Of a stretch of 64,000 nucleotides of DNA, positions 1-7,515 are shown piece by piece. Under the pieces are notes generated by a model. It searched no databases. It saw nothing but the letters and a program-made list of their open reading frames with translations, and had not been told where the DNA came from. Position numbers and translations under genes: made by a program. Origin of the DNA: Micropruina sp. GTDB lineage: Bacteria > Actinomycetota > Actinomycetes > Propionibacteriales > Propionibacteriaceae. The number at the start of each line of letters is the position of its first letter. The first letter of the stretch is position 1. The stretch lies in contig JADJVZ010000012.1 in assembly GCA_016716635.1 (NCBI GenBank), positions 62,001 to 126,000 on the forward strand. Direction: 5' to 3'.

Positions 1-747
1 GGCACCGTCGGCCTGGTGGCCGAGGCGGTTATGACTGACGCGCGCAGCGGAAGAAGGGAGGCCCGCAAGATGGCCAAAGATGTGGCATCGCTCCGGGATC
101 ACGTCATCGTGTGCGGCTACGGCCGCGTGGGCACCCACGTGATCCGGGAGTTGGACCGCGACGGCAAAGACCTCGTCGTGGTGGACGTCCGGTCGGACTC
201 GCTGCGCCGAGCGTTGGACGACGGGCACCTCATCGTCCCGGGCGACGGCACCTCCGATGAGGTGTTGAAGAAGGCCGGGGTCGAGCGGGCTAGCGTGCTG
301 ATCACCTGCATCGACTCCGATGCCGAGAACGTCTACGTCACGCTGACCGCGCGCTCGCTGAACCCGAAGCTGTTCATCGTCGGTCGCGCGGGCAACAAAG
401 AAGTGGCCGCCAAGCTCATGCACGCAGGGGCCGATCGGGCCGTGTCGCCGTACACGATGGCCGGGCGCCGCATGGTGGAACTGGCACTGCGCCCCGGCGT
501 CGTGGAATTCATCGATGCCGCCCTGTCACGCGGGCAACTCGAGTTCACCATGGAAGAACTGGAAGTCGTCGCCAACCTGGCCGGCCGGACGGTCGGCGAA
601 CTCCGCGCGCGCGGCATCTTCACGATGGCGATCCAAGACTCCCCGGGGCATTACGAGCCGACACCACCCGACGACCGGGTGCTGCTGCTCGGGGAGAACC
701 TGCTGGTGTCCGGGTCGTCCGAGATCATTCACGGCCTGGAGTCGTAG
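1..747 (+). CDS. Potassium channel family protein, cytoplasmic RCK (TrkA-N/TrkA-C) part, 5'-truncated by window edge
   Basis: The frame is open to base 1, so the N-terminus lies outside the window; GTG at 16 and later ATGs are probably internal. The visible part starts with a charged linker, then a Rossmann RCK-N domain (VIVCGYGRVGTHV, then acidic VVDVRSD, GDGTSDEVL, ITCIDSDAEN) and a TrkA-C domain (about residues 165-240: EELEVVANLAGRTVGELRARG). This arrangement is typical of two-helix K+ channels (Kch/MthK-like) whose NAD or ligand-binding ring gates the pore. The pore helices are expected upstream but not seen, so a stand-alone TrkA protein is possible. Confidence 0.8.
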   Translation, partial: GTVGLVAEAVMTDARSGRREARKMAKDVASLRDHVIVCGYGRVGTHVIRELDRDGKDLVVVDVRSDSLRRALDDGHLIVPGDGTSDEVLKKAGVERASVLITCIDSDAENVYVTLTARSLNPKLFIVGRAGNKEVAAKLMHAGADRAVSPYTMAGRRMVELALRPGVVEFIDAALSRGQLEFTMEELEVVANLAGRTVGELRARGIFTMAIQDSPGHYEPTPPDDRVLLLGENLLVSGSSEIIHGLES

Positions 748-757
748 GGACCGCCCG

Positions 758-1708
758 TTAGCCAGAAGGCGTCGGACTCGCGCTTTCCTTCGCGGTCGCC
801 GAGTCGCTGGGCGTCGGTGTCGGGCTAGCCGCCGGTGTCGTCGCGCTGGGCGACGGCGTCGAGGGCGCCGTTGCCGACGCGGAGGGTGTCGCGGACGCGG
901 AGGGCGTCGACGTCGCACTCGGCGTCACCGAGGGCTTGGGGGTTGTGCTGGTGGACGGCGCGGGCACGATCACCGAGGCCTTGGGCACCGGCACCACGAC
1001 CGGCGCTTCTTGGCCAGCCTGAGCGGCGTGGCTGGAAGCCGCCGCGATCTCGGCCGCGGTCAGAGTAACCGGCGTCGCATTGTGCAAGAACAGGGCGGGA
1101 TCCACACCCGTCCCATCCTGGTAGGCAGCGAAGTGCAGGTGGCAGGCGGTAGAGAGCCCCGTGCTGCCCACGTACCCGATCAACTGACCCTTGGTGAGGC
1201 GGTCGCCAGGCTTCACGACGTAGCTCGCCATGTGCAGGTAGCCCGTTTGGATGTCGTGGCCGGCGATGATGCCATGGTCGACGCGCACGTTGTTGCCCGC
1301 GCCACCGTTCCAACCGGTTGCCGCCGTGACGACCACACCCGCTTGGGCAGCGTTCACCGGCTGGCCGCAAACCCCACCGATGTCTTGGCCGTTGTGGAGC
1401 CGAGTGAAGTGCAAGATCGGATGGAGCCGCATGCCGAACCCAGATCCGACCCCACCCGCGGTGGGCATTTGGAAGTTCAGCGGATCCGCAGCGGCTGCGT
1501 CGGCTTGGGCCAGGGCGTTCAGCTCCTCGCTCCGCGAGGCGATCGCTTGCGCGTCGAGCGCCAACGCCTGCTGGCGCCGATCCGCCAACTCTTGGACGCT
1601 TGCCCGGCCCGCTGGCCGCTCATCGCTTTGCACTTCGGCCCACGCCGGCCACGGCGCGGCCCACAGGGCCACGACCGCACAGGCGATTACTGCCTTGGAA
1701 CCCCTCAC
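758..1708 (-). CDS. Secreted M23-family metallopeptidase with Pro/Ser/Thr-rich tail
   Basis: 316 aa. N-terminal signal peptide (hydrophobic VIACAVVALWAAPWPAWA). The central LytM/M23 domain (about residues 80-210) has zinc-ligand motifs HNGQD and HLHF and the usual GSGFGMRLHPI entry, so it probably cuts peptidoglycan cross-bridges outside the cell. The last 90 residues are a low-complexity Ser/Thr/Pro/Ala tract, possibly a wall-spanning or O-mannosylated linker. It is convergent with the K+ channel gene, with 10 bases between the stops. Fold assignment is secure; bond specificity is unknown. Confidence 0.85.
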   Translation of the reverse strand: MRGSKAVIACAVVALWAAPWPAWAEVQSDERPAGRASVQELADRRQQALALDAQAIASRSEELNALAQADAAAADPLNFQMPTAGGVGSGFGMRLHPILHFTRLHNGQDIGGVCGQPVNAAQAGVVVTAATGWNGGAGNNVRVDHGIIAGHDIQTGYLHMASYVVKPGDRLTKGQLIGYVGSTGLSTACHLHFAAYQDGTGVDPALFLHNATPVTLTAAEIAAASSHAAQAGQEAPVVVPVPKASVIVPAPSTSTTPKPSVTPSATSTPSASATPSASATAPSTPSPSATTPAASPTPTPSDSATAKESASPTPSG

Positions 1709-1833
1709 GTTCCCTCCCGTCGAACGTTCGTCCCGGGGCGCACCACGACGAATATCGAGTCACTTTTCCCAGAGATCATGAACTCCCCCGAGTTCGTCCC
1801 AAGGCTACGCGTCGAAATGCCCGGAGCCAAGGG

Positions 1834-2877
1834 CTAATCATTGCGACCTCGCGCTTCGACGGCCCAGGTGGCGACCGTCCGGTCACCTTCCTTGACGACG
1901 TAGCTGCCGACGAGATTCACGGCAGTGCAGGCGTGGTTGGGTACCACGCGGACGATCGACCCCAGCGCCGGCAGCTTTTCGCCGGACGGGAACTCCGCGA
2001 CGCCGTGATGCTCCGACAACAGAACTAATCGCGCCTCGGGGTGATCGAGCAGTCGCCCGAAGCCGGACGTCCACGTCGGACGATCGGCCCCGAGAATCTT
2101 GCTGCCGGAGTCGAGCACCAGGCGTCCACCCGCGTGGCTGACCACCGTGGCGTAACAGGTCAGAGCGATGTCTTCAGGGCCGCAGCTTCCAAGTTCCCAT
2201 TGTTGGGCGTCGTTGAACACGTACACCCCCGGGCGTGATTCGGTGAGGCCTTTGCCGGTGGCCGTCAGCGAGGGCGTGGAACCGCCGCTCACCACGCGCG
2301 CCGGGACGCCCGCCGCCGCCATCGAATCGACCGCGACCCGGAGGGCTTTGGCCTCGTCGACGGCTGCCGCCTTCAGGCGGCCCGGCCCGTAGCTGTGGCC
2401 GGGAAAGGTGAAAACTCCGATGACGTCGAGGCCCGCCTCCATGGCGGCCGCCGCCAGCGCGCCCGCCTCAGCGGGCAACACGCCGGTGCGATGATGGCCC
2501 GAATCGACCTCCACGAGGGCACGGACCCCCGTCCCGACGAGCCGCGTCGCGGACTCAAGGGAGTCGAAACCGACGCGGACGTCCGCACCCGACGTCAAGT
2601 TGATGAGCCGGGCTCGGCGGGGATTGTCGGGCCAGAGCGGATAGGCAATGAAAAGGTCGTCGAACCGGGCCTCCGCGAAGACTTCCGCCTCCCCGATCGT
2701 GGCGACGGTGATGCCGACGGCACCAGCGCGGCGCTGCAGGCGGGCGATTTCTGGGGACTTGTGGGTCTTGACGTGGGGTCGAAGGGTCAGCTTCGCCTTC
2801 TTGGCCCAGGCAGCCGTGCGGTCAATGTTGGCTTGGGCGATCGTGAGGTCGATCACGAGGTGAGGGGTTGCAGGCAT
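1834..2877 (-). CDS. DSD1-type PLP enzyme (D-serine dehydratase / D-threonine aldolase-like, alanine-racemase fold)
   Basis: About 347 aa from ATG at 2877, which lies just after the ROK gene stop (2880); a longer upstream reading would run into that gene. N-terminal alanine-racemase-like barrel with PLP lysine in LRPHVKTHKSPE; then EVDSGHHRTG and GFTFPGHS-like segments; C-terminal metal-binding D-serine-dehydratase-like domain with PNHACTAVNL (His-x-Cys). Family members act on D-threonine, D-serine or beta-hydroxy-aspartate, so the substrate cannot be fixed from sequence. Probably co-transcribed with the upstream ROK kinase and CsbD-like gene. Confidence 0.78.
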   Translation of the reverse strand: MPATPHLVIDLTIAQANIDRTAAWAKKAKLTLRPHVKTHKSPEIARLQRRAGAVGITVATIGEAEVFAEARFDDLFIAYPLWPDNPRRARLINLTSGADVRVGFDSLESATRLVGTGVRALVEVDSGHHRTGVLPAEAGALAAAAMEAGLDVIGVFTFPGHSYGPGRLKAAAVDEAKALRVAVDSMAAAGVPARVVSGGSTPSLTATGKGLTESRPGVYVFNDAQQWELGSCGPEDIALTCYATVVSHAGGRLVLDSGSKILGADRPTWTSGFGRLLDHPEARLVLLSEHHGVAEFPSGEKLPALGSIVRVVPNHACTAVNLVGSYVVKEGDRTVATWAVEARGRND

Positions 2878-2879
2878 GG

Positions 2880-3770
2880 TCAGTTCCGGCTTGTGAGGAA
2901 GTGGTGGAGCGCGCCCAGCAGGTTCGCGTCGTTGCCGTGACGGCACGCGTGAACCTCGGGTCGCGGGACCTGAAAGAGGGCAGAGTCGAAGATCGCCGTC
3001 ACGTGACGACGCAGTGTTTCGACGACCTGCGGTTGTGCGCTGATTCCCCCTCCGACGGCGAACGCCTCGACGTCGAGCAGCACGTGCCAGTTGAAAATGA
3101 ACGCGCCGAGCCGTTCGCAGTAGGCCTCCAAGGCGGCCTCGGCGTCGCTGTCTCCGTCCGCCAGGCGGGCGAAGAAGAGTGGGCCATCCACCTCGACGCG
3201 CGGGGCGTCGACGCGATTGGCGTAGTCGGCCAGCAGGGCACCGACGCCGTTGAACATGGCGAAGGGGCCCTCCGTCGGGTGGCGTAGATCCACGCGGCTG
3301 AGGCTGGCGTTACCCGAGAAGAAGTGGGAACCGTGGTAGATCCGTCCATTGATCATCACTGCGCCCCCAACGCCCGTCCCAAGTACCAGCGCCACCGCGT
3401 TGCGGCGGCCTACGAGGACGCCGTCGTACACCTCGGCCAGCAGCGCGCAGTTCGCGTCGTTCTCGGCGGCGACGGGCACCCCGCCGCACCGGGCTTGGAC
3501 GGCGGCCACGATGTTGGTTCCAGCGTTGAAGAGATGGGCCCCCCCGGTGAACATGTAGCCGGTGGCCGGATCAAGTTCGCCGGCGGTGCTGATGGCGATG
3601 CCGTCGACGGGTGCGGCGGCGTCGTAGAGGGCACCGATCACGTCGATGAACTCGGCGTGCGTGGTGAAGCGCGCCGCTGGCACCCTTCCGGGCGCGGTCA
3701 GGTGGTACCTCTCGTCGGCGAGCGCGTGCTTGATGCTCGAACCGCCAACATCGAGGACGAGGTAGCGCAC
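2880..3770 (-). CDS. ROK family sugar kinase-like protein lacking the zinc motif
   Basis: 296 aa, GTG start 4 bases after the preceding CsbD-like stop. N-terminal phosphate-binding loop LVLDVGGSSIK, AISTAGELDPATG, ENDANCALLAEV and the adenosine loop VLGTGVGGAVMINGRIYHG place it in the ROK/glucokinase superfamily without a DNA-binding domain, so it is an enzyme rather than a repressor. The usual ROK zinc signature (CxCGxxGCxE) is absent; its position reads NASLSRVDLRHPTEG. The catalytic Asp of ENDAN is kept. Substrate is unknown (glucose, fructose, ManNAc or another hexose). Neighbouring DSD1 and transporter genes suggest a shared but undefined catabolic role. Confidence 0.75.
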   Translation of the reverse strand: MRYLVLDVGGSSIKHALADERYHLTAPGRVPAARFTTHAEFIDVIGALYDAAAPVDGIAISTAGELDPATGYMFTGGAHLFNAGTNIVAAVQARCGGVPVAAENDANCALLAEVYDGVLVGRRNAVALVLGTGVGGAVMINGRIYHGSHFFSGNASLSRVDLRHPTEGPFAMFNGVGALLADYANRVDAPRVEVDGPLFFARLADGDSDAEAALEAYCERLGAFIFNWHVLLDVEAFAVGGGISAQPQVVETLRRHVTAIFDSALFQVPRPEVHACRHGNDANLLGALHHFLTSRN

Positions 3771-3773
3771 CGG

Positions 3774-3962
3774 CTACTCGACGGGAGTCGTCTGGGCAGC
3801 TGCCGCCTCGGCGGCCTCGTGCTCTTCGTGACCCTCGGCGGCCTCACGCTTGGCTTCCCCCCACTCGCGCAGCGCTTCGTTGCCGGTTATTTTGCCGGTG
3901 AACTCGTCGAGTTTCCCCACGACTTCATCGACCTCGGTCTTGAACTTGTCAACCAATCCCAT
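3774..3962 (-). CDS. Small CsbD-like protein
   Basis: 62 aa from ATG at 3962, chosen because GGGAG lies 6-10 bases upstream; an in-frame ATG at 4028 has no such site. Highly charged, helical: KFKTEVDEVVGKLDEFTGK, then ITGNEALREWGEAKREAAEG, which resembles the repeated GK-x-TGN/D pattern of CsbD general-stress proteins. Ends in an Ala/Glu-rich tail. Function of the family is unknown. It sits between an EamA transporter and a ROK kinase in one direction. Confidence 0.65.
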   Translation of the reverse strand: MGLVDKFKTEVDEVVGKLDEFTGKITGNEALREWGEAKREAAEGHEEHEAAEAAAAQTTPVE

Positions 3963-4028
3963 AGTTGCTCCCTTCAGCCCGGACACCATCGTCCGATACT
4001 CCATCGTGGCACGACTTGAACGTGCCAA

Positions 4029-4892
4029 CTACACCAGCATGACGCCTGTCCCAGCTAGCAATATGACCAGTCCGAAGGTTGCCCGCTTAGACAGGCGTTC
4101 CCCGAGGAAGAAGTAAGCAATTCCTACCGTGACAAGGATCGATGCTTTGTCGATGGGGACGACCACACTGGTTGGTCCCTCCTGTAAAGCCCGGTAATAG
4201 CACAGCCAACTGGCCCCCGTAGTCACCCCCGATAGGGCGATGTAAACAATGTCGCGGCGGGGAATATTACGTACCTGACCGCGTTCTCCCGTGACGCCCA
4301 CGACCACCCACGCCATGACGAGAACGACGAGCGTCCGAATGGCCGTCCCGAGGTTGGATTCAACGCCCGTGATACCGACCTTCCCAAGGATGGCGGTGAG
4401 CGCGGCGAAGACCGCCGAGCCAATCGCGTACATCAACCAGCTGCCCTTGAGAGGTGCCTTGGCGGCGTCGGGTTTGCGGTCGATCATCAGCCACGTGCCG
4501 ATCGCGATGAGCGTGATCCCCACCAGCTTGGCCAGCAGGTTCTGGGTCTCCCCCAGGACGATGATCGCCAGCAGGACGGTCAGCACGATGCTCGACCGAT
4601 CGACCGGGACGACCTTCGTGACGTCCCCCAGTTGCAGCGCCTTGAAGTAGCACAGCCACGAGGCGCCGGTGGCCAGCCCGGAGAGAATCAAGAACGTCAC
4701 CGACCGGGCATCAAGGCTGGCCAGCCCGCCCTGCGATCCCACGACGAAGACCATGATCCACGCGAAAATCGCGACGATGACCGTCCGCACGGCCGTGACC
4801 GTGTTCGATGCCGTGTTTTTGATCCCCATCTTGGCCAGCACTGCGGTGATCCCGGCAAAGAACGCAGACCCGAACGCGTACGCGATCCACAT
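4029..4892 (-). CDS. EamA/DMT-family transporter
   Basis: 287 aa, about ten predicted membrane helices in two repeats (starting near residues 1 and 150), each with the pattern GASWLCYFKALQLG / GASWLCYYRALQEG followed by VVPVDRSSIVLTVLLA / VVPIDKASILVTVGIA and a LGE motif. This internal duplication is typical of the drug/metabolite transporter superfamily. ATG at 4892 has GGGAG upstream. Substrate unknown; members export amino acids, nucleosides or metabolites. It leads a likely operon with the CsbD-like, ROK and DSD1 genes. A promoter element shared with metY lies just upstream. Confidence 0.85.
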   Translation of the reverse strand: MWIAYAFGSAFFAGITAVLAKMGIKNTASNTVTAVRTVIVAIFAWIMVFVVGSQGGLASLDARSVTFLILSGLATGASWLCYFKALQLGDVTKVVPVDRSSIVLTVLLAIIVLGETQNLLAKLVGITLIAIGTWLMIDRKPDAAKAPLKGSWLMYAIGSAVFAALTAILGKVGITGVESNLGTAIRTLVVLVMAWVVVGVTGERGQVRNIPRRDIVYIALSGVTTGASWLCYYRALQEGPTSVVVPIDKASILVTVGIAYFFLGERLSKRATFGLVILLAGTGVMLV

Positions 4893-4921
4893 GGAAGGCT
4901 CCCTTCGGCAACCCGCCTCAC

Positions 4922-4937
4922 AGCGTAGGTCGCCTCG
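4922..4937 (-). promoter_or_regulatory. Putative promoter element of the EamA operon, identical to part of the metY promoter
   Basis: Sixteen bases (CGAGGCGACCTACGCT on the minus strand) are identical to 7452-7467 upstream of metY. TACGCT fits an actinobacterial -10 box (TAnnnT), placing a start site near 4915, about 25 bases before the EamA start codon. Confidence 0.4.
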
Positions 4938-4974
4938 ACGGAACTGACGTCGCCTCAGCTGGTGGAGTCCGACC

Positions 4975-5019
4975 GATCTTGTATTTCAAACCTGACTGAT
5001 CTTGTATTTCAACCCTGAC
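4975..5019. repeat. Two-copy 22-bp direct repeat upstream of the EamA gene
   Basis: Copies at 4975-4996 and 4998-5019 (GATCTTGTATTTCAA plus ACCTGAC or CCCTGAC) differ at one base and are separated by one base, giving a 23-bp period of about two helical turns. AT-rich relative to surroundings. It lies upstream of the EamA promoter element and downstream of the thioredoxin gene, so it could be paired operator sites. No regulator can be named. Confidence 0.5.
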
Positions 5020-5069
5020 GAATCACGTAGCAGGGGACAGACGACCTGAATCTTGGGCCGGCTCACACG

Positions 5070-5477
5070 TCAGGCGGCGAGGGCCTCGTCCAGGGCGGCC
5101 AACGCGCGGACGCGGGTCGGGGCGCCGACGATGCGCTGGCGGACGACGCCCGCCCCGTCCAACACCAACACCGTGGGGGTACGGCTGACGCCGTGGAGTT
5201 CGGCGAGGTCGAGACGTTCGGAGACGTCCACGTCGACCACGGCGATGCCCGGACGCTCGTCCGCGAGGGAGCCGAGAATGCGGCGGGTGGCGTGACAGGG
5301 GGCGCATACCGGGGAGGAGAACTGGACGAACGTCGCCTTCTCGCCCAGCTCACCCTCGAATTCGCTAACCGGTGTAGCGCGGGTGACCGCCCGGCCCCGG
5401 CCGTCCGTCACGCGACGGTACGTTCCGAAGCCGAGGGCCACCACGACGACCACGATGAGCGTCCAGAGACCGGTCAT
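5070..5477 (-). CDS. Membrane-anchored thioredoxin-like protein
   Basis: 135 aa from ATG at 5477, which overlaps the DUF4395 stop by ATGA; this coupling decides the start over a longer reading that lacks family similarity. N-terminal single membrane helix (LWTLIVVVVVALGFGTY), then a thioredoxin fold with the CxxC motif SPVCAPCHA, cis-Pro segment SRTPTVLVLDG and a conserved C-terminal helix. Probably a thiol reductase at the membrane. It is the last gene of the metY-DUF4395-trx operon, suggesting a sulfur-metabolism role. Confidence 0.82.
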   Translation of the reverse strand: MTGLWTLIVVVVVALGFGTYRRVTDGRGRAVTRATPVSEFEGELGEKATFVQFSSPVCAPCHATRRILGSLADERPGIAVVDVDVSERLDLAELHGVSRTPTVLVLDGAGVVRQRIVGAPTRVRALAALDEALAA

Positions 5478-5926
5478 CGGCTGGCTTCCGCCGTCCGACG
5501 TCCGAACAGCCGCTGGCCCAGCAGGTACATTTCGCAGCCGAGGCAGAACCCGAACGCCGCGTTCAGCAGGGCCGCCGCGAGGGCGAAGCCCGTCGCCACG
5601 AAGAAGACGGGCCACACATCCAGCACGCCGCCGACGAGCCCGACCAGGGCGAACCCGAGGCCGACGGCCTGGGCGAACCTCGGCGGACGCTCGTCCTCAA
5701 GCTCGGCGGGCGGCCCGAGGCGGGGCCGGACGAACGTCCGATACACCCACCCATACGGCTGCGCCGACAGGCCGAGGCCCGCCCCGAGCGCGAAGACGAC
5801 GGCCTGCAGCCCGAGCAGCGCCAGCCCAGGCGTACCGCCTATGACCAGCGCCGCCGCGAGGACGACCGTAGTGATTCCGGCCCCGAAGCGAGGGCCGCGC
5901 GGATCGATCTGACGCACCTCGCTCAT
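5474..5926 (-). CDS. DUF4395 integral membrane protein
   Basis: 150 aa, four predicted membrane helices, with the family-typical N-terminus VRQIDPRGPRFGAGITTVVL and C-terminal FCLGCEMYLLGQRLFG containing a CxxC-like pair (C-L-G-C). Such proteins are commonly encoded next to, or fused with, thioredoxin/rhodanese proteins, as here, and are thought to handle sulfur or reducing equivalents; the exact role is not established. Both ends overlap neighbours by 4 bases (ATGA), showing tight translational coupling with metY and the thioredoxin gene. Confidence 0.8.
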   Translation of the reverse strand: MSEVRQIDPRGPRFGAGITTVVLAAALVIGGTPGLALLGLQAVVFALGAGLGLSAQPYGWVYRTFVRPRLGPPAELEDERPPRFAQAVGLGFALVGLVGGVLDVWPVFFVATGFALAAALLNAAFGFCLGCEMYLLGQRLFGRRTAEASR

Positions 5927-7218
5927 GCGCCGACGCCCACTTTTGCGAGCGCCTGATCGAGATCGGCGATCAGGTCGTCGACGTTCTCGATGCCGATCGA
6001 CAGGCGGACCATCTCGGGGGCCACCCCGGCGGTCTTGAGCTCGTCCTCGGTCAGCTGGCTATGCGTGGTGGACGCGTTGTGGATCACGAGGCTCTTCGCG
6101 TCACCGATGTTGGCCAGGTGGCTGAACAGCTCCAGAGACTCGACGAAGGTCGAGCCCCCGGCGCGTCCGGCCTTGAGGCCGAAGGAGAGGATGCCGCCGA
6201 AGCCACGTCCGGTGAGCACGCGCTTGGCGATCTCGTGCGAGGCGCTGGATTCGAGGCCCGGGTAGTTCACCCACGCCACGGCGTCGTGCGCCTCGAGGTA
6301 CTTCGCCACAGTGAGCGCGTTGGCCGAATGCCGCTCCAGGCGCAGGTGAAGGGTCTCCAGCCCCTGCAGGAACAGCCACGAGTTGAACGGCGTCACGGCC
6401 GCGCCGGTGTTGCGCAGCAAAACCGTCCGGGCCCGGACGATGTAGGCCAGGTTGCCGACGGCCTCCGTCCAGACCACGCCGTGGTAGGCGCCGTCCGGCT
6501 TCGTCAGGCCCGGGAAGCGATCGGAATGGGCGTTCCAATCGAAGCTGCCCGCGTCGACGATGATGCCGCCGATTGAGGTGCCGTGGCCGCCGATGTACTT
6601 GGTGGCCGAATGGACGGCGACGTCGACGCCGTGCTCGAACACCTTCGCCAGGTAGGGCGTCGGGACGGTGTTGTCGACGATGAACGGCAGCCCCTGCGCG
6701 TGGGCCGCGGCCGACCAGGCGTCCAGGTCGATCACGTTGATGCGGGGGTTGCCGATGGTCTCACCGAACACCAGGCGGGTCTTGTCGTCGACGTACTTCG
6801 CGAGATCCTCGGGACGATCGGGATCGACAAAGCGGGTCTCGACGCCGAACTGCGGCAGCGTGTGGGCGAACAGCGCGTAGGTACCGCCGTACAGGGTCGA
6901 CAAGGCCACGATGTTGTCGCCGGCGGAGGCCAGGTTCAGCACGGCGTAGGTGATAGCGGCCGCGCCCGACGCGGTGGCCAGGGCCCCGACGCCGCCTTCG
7001 AGGGCGTTCACCCGCGTCTCGAACACCGACTGGGTCGGGTTCATGATGCGCGTGTAGATGTTGCCGGGCACCTTGAGAGCGAAGAGATCCGCCGCGTGCT
7101 CGGTGTCATCGAAGACGTAGCTGGTGGTCTGGTAGATCGGCACAGCGCGCGCGTTGGTCGCGGGGTCGGCGGTCTCTTGCCCTGCGTGGACGGCGAGCGT
7201 TTCGGGACGGTAGGTCAT
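5923..7218 (-). CDS. metY: O-acetylhomoserine aminocarboxypropyltransferase / sulfhydrylase
   Basis: 431 aa, normal length for the Cys/Met-metabolism PLP family. Visible motifs: AVHAGQETADPATNARAVPIYQTTSY N-terminal arm (given here as pattern), aromatic YTRIMNPTQ, PLP lysine in VHSATKYIGGHGT, and C-terminal RLSIGIENVDDLI. The fused N-terminal arm and length fit MetY rather than MetB/MetC. It makes homocysteine from O-acetylhomoserine and sulfide in the cytosol. AAGGAA lies 7 bases before the ATG. The 225-base leader encodes a Cys/Met-rich uORF, suggesting attenuation by sulfur amino acids. Confidence 0.9.
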   Translation of the reverse strand: MTYRPETLAVHAGQETADPATNARAVPIYQTTSYVFDDTEHAADLFALKVPGNIYTRIMNPTQSVFETRVNALEGGVGALATASGAAAITYAVLNLASAGDNIVALSTLYGGTYALFAHTLPQFGVETRFVDPDRPEDLAKYVDDKTRLVFGETIGNPRINVIDLDAWSAAAHAQGLPFIVDNTVPTPYLAKVFEHGVDVAVHSATKYIGGHGTSIGGIIVDAGSFDWNAHSDRFPGLTKPDGAYHGVVWTEAVGNLAYIVRARTVLLRNTGAAVTPFNSWLFLQGLETLHLRLERHSANALTVAKYLEAHDAVAWVNYPGLESSASHEIAKRVLTGRGFGGILSFGLKAGRAGGSTFVESLELFSHLANIGDAKSLVIHNASTTHSQLTEDELKTAGVAPEMVRLSIGIENVDDLIADLDQALAKVGVGA

Positions 7219-7444
7219 GGCGGGTTCCTTCGAAAGAGATGAGTGGGGATTGAAGATTTGGGTTCACCAGACAACGCCCGGAGCCGAAGCCCCGCCGGGT
7301 TTGGACGACCGTCGACGGCCTCACAGAAGGGTGAGGGGCGATCAAAGGAGCGTTGTCAGGCAGAGATCACAGACAACGCATACACATGCACAGGCAGGGA
7401 CGCAGAACGCTGAGGGCGCTGACGATCCGAGACGGGGTGCACAT
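7219..7444 (-). promoter_or_regulatory. metY leader: candidate cysteine/methionine attenuator with mutually exclusive stems
   Basis: On the minus-strand RNA, segment A (GCGUUGUC, 7379-7372) lies inside the last codons of the uORF. Segment B (GACAACGC, 7357-7350) is its exact complement. Segment C (GCGUUGUC, 7277-7270) repeats A and pairs with B over about 10 bp including one G-U. A:B and B:C cannot coexist. Between B and C are a CCUCAC/GUGAGG hairpin (about 7336-7319) and a UUCG-capped hairpin at about 7280-7295. A ribosome stalled on Cys codons would cover A and free B for C. No U-tract is seen, so control might be translational or Rho-dependent. No known SAM riboswitch pattern was recognised. 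Confidence 0.6.
7367..7444 (-). CDS. 25-codon Cys/Met-rich leader peptide (uORF) of the metY operon
   Basis: ATG at 7444, TGA at 7369-7367. Codons 17-25 read CLCMCMRCL, and residue 2 is also Cys, giving five Cys and two internal Met in 25 residues. There is no Shine-Dalgarno sequence, but a -10 box ends 7 bases before the A of ATG, so the message is probably leaderless. Polycysteine leaderless uORFs are described as cysteine-responsive attenuators in mycobacteria; this resembles them but adds Met codons and precedes metY. Translation is inferred, not shown. Confidence 0.6.
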   Translation of the reverse strand: MCTPSRIVSALSVLRPCLCMCMRCL

Positions 7445-7451
7445 GCCGACA

Positions 7452-7481
7452 AGCGTAGGTCGCCTCGGACCAGCATGCGAA
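7452..7481 (-). promoter_or_regulatory. Predicted promoter of the metY leader
   Basis: Minus strand: -35-like TTCGCA (7481-7476), 18-base spacer, -10-like TACGCT (7457-7452), then 7 bases to the uORF ATG, placing the start site on the ATG. Sixteen bases (7452-7467) recur exactly upstream of the EamA gene. Confidence 0.5.
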
Positions 7482-7515
7482 CTCGTCCGTCCACAATGCG
7501 GGCAGCACGTCCGAA

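Noticed and set aside
7219..7380. SAM riboswitch (SAM-I or SAM-IV) before metY
   Set aside because: metY in actinobacteria can have SAM-IV, but the conserved GAG/AGC and CCGGCAACC-type core was not found; the leader instead has an attenuator-like uORF and stems.
7321..7380. SAH-riboswitch-like GGAGCGTTG on the plus strand
   Set aside because: The plus strand has no gene downstream, the remaining SAH core is missing, and the match is explained by the attenuator stem.
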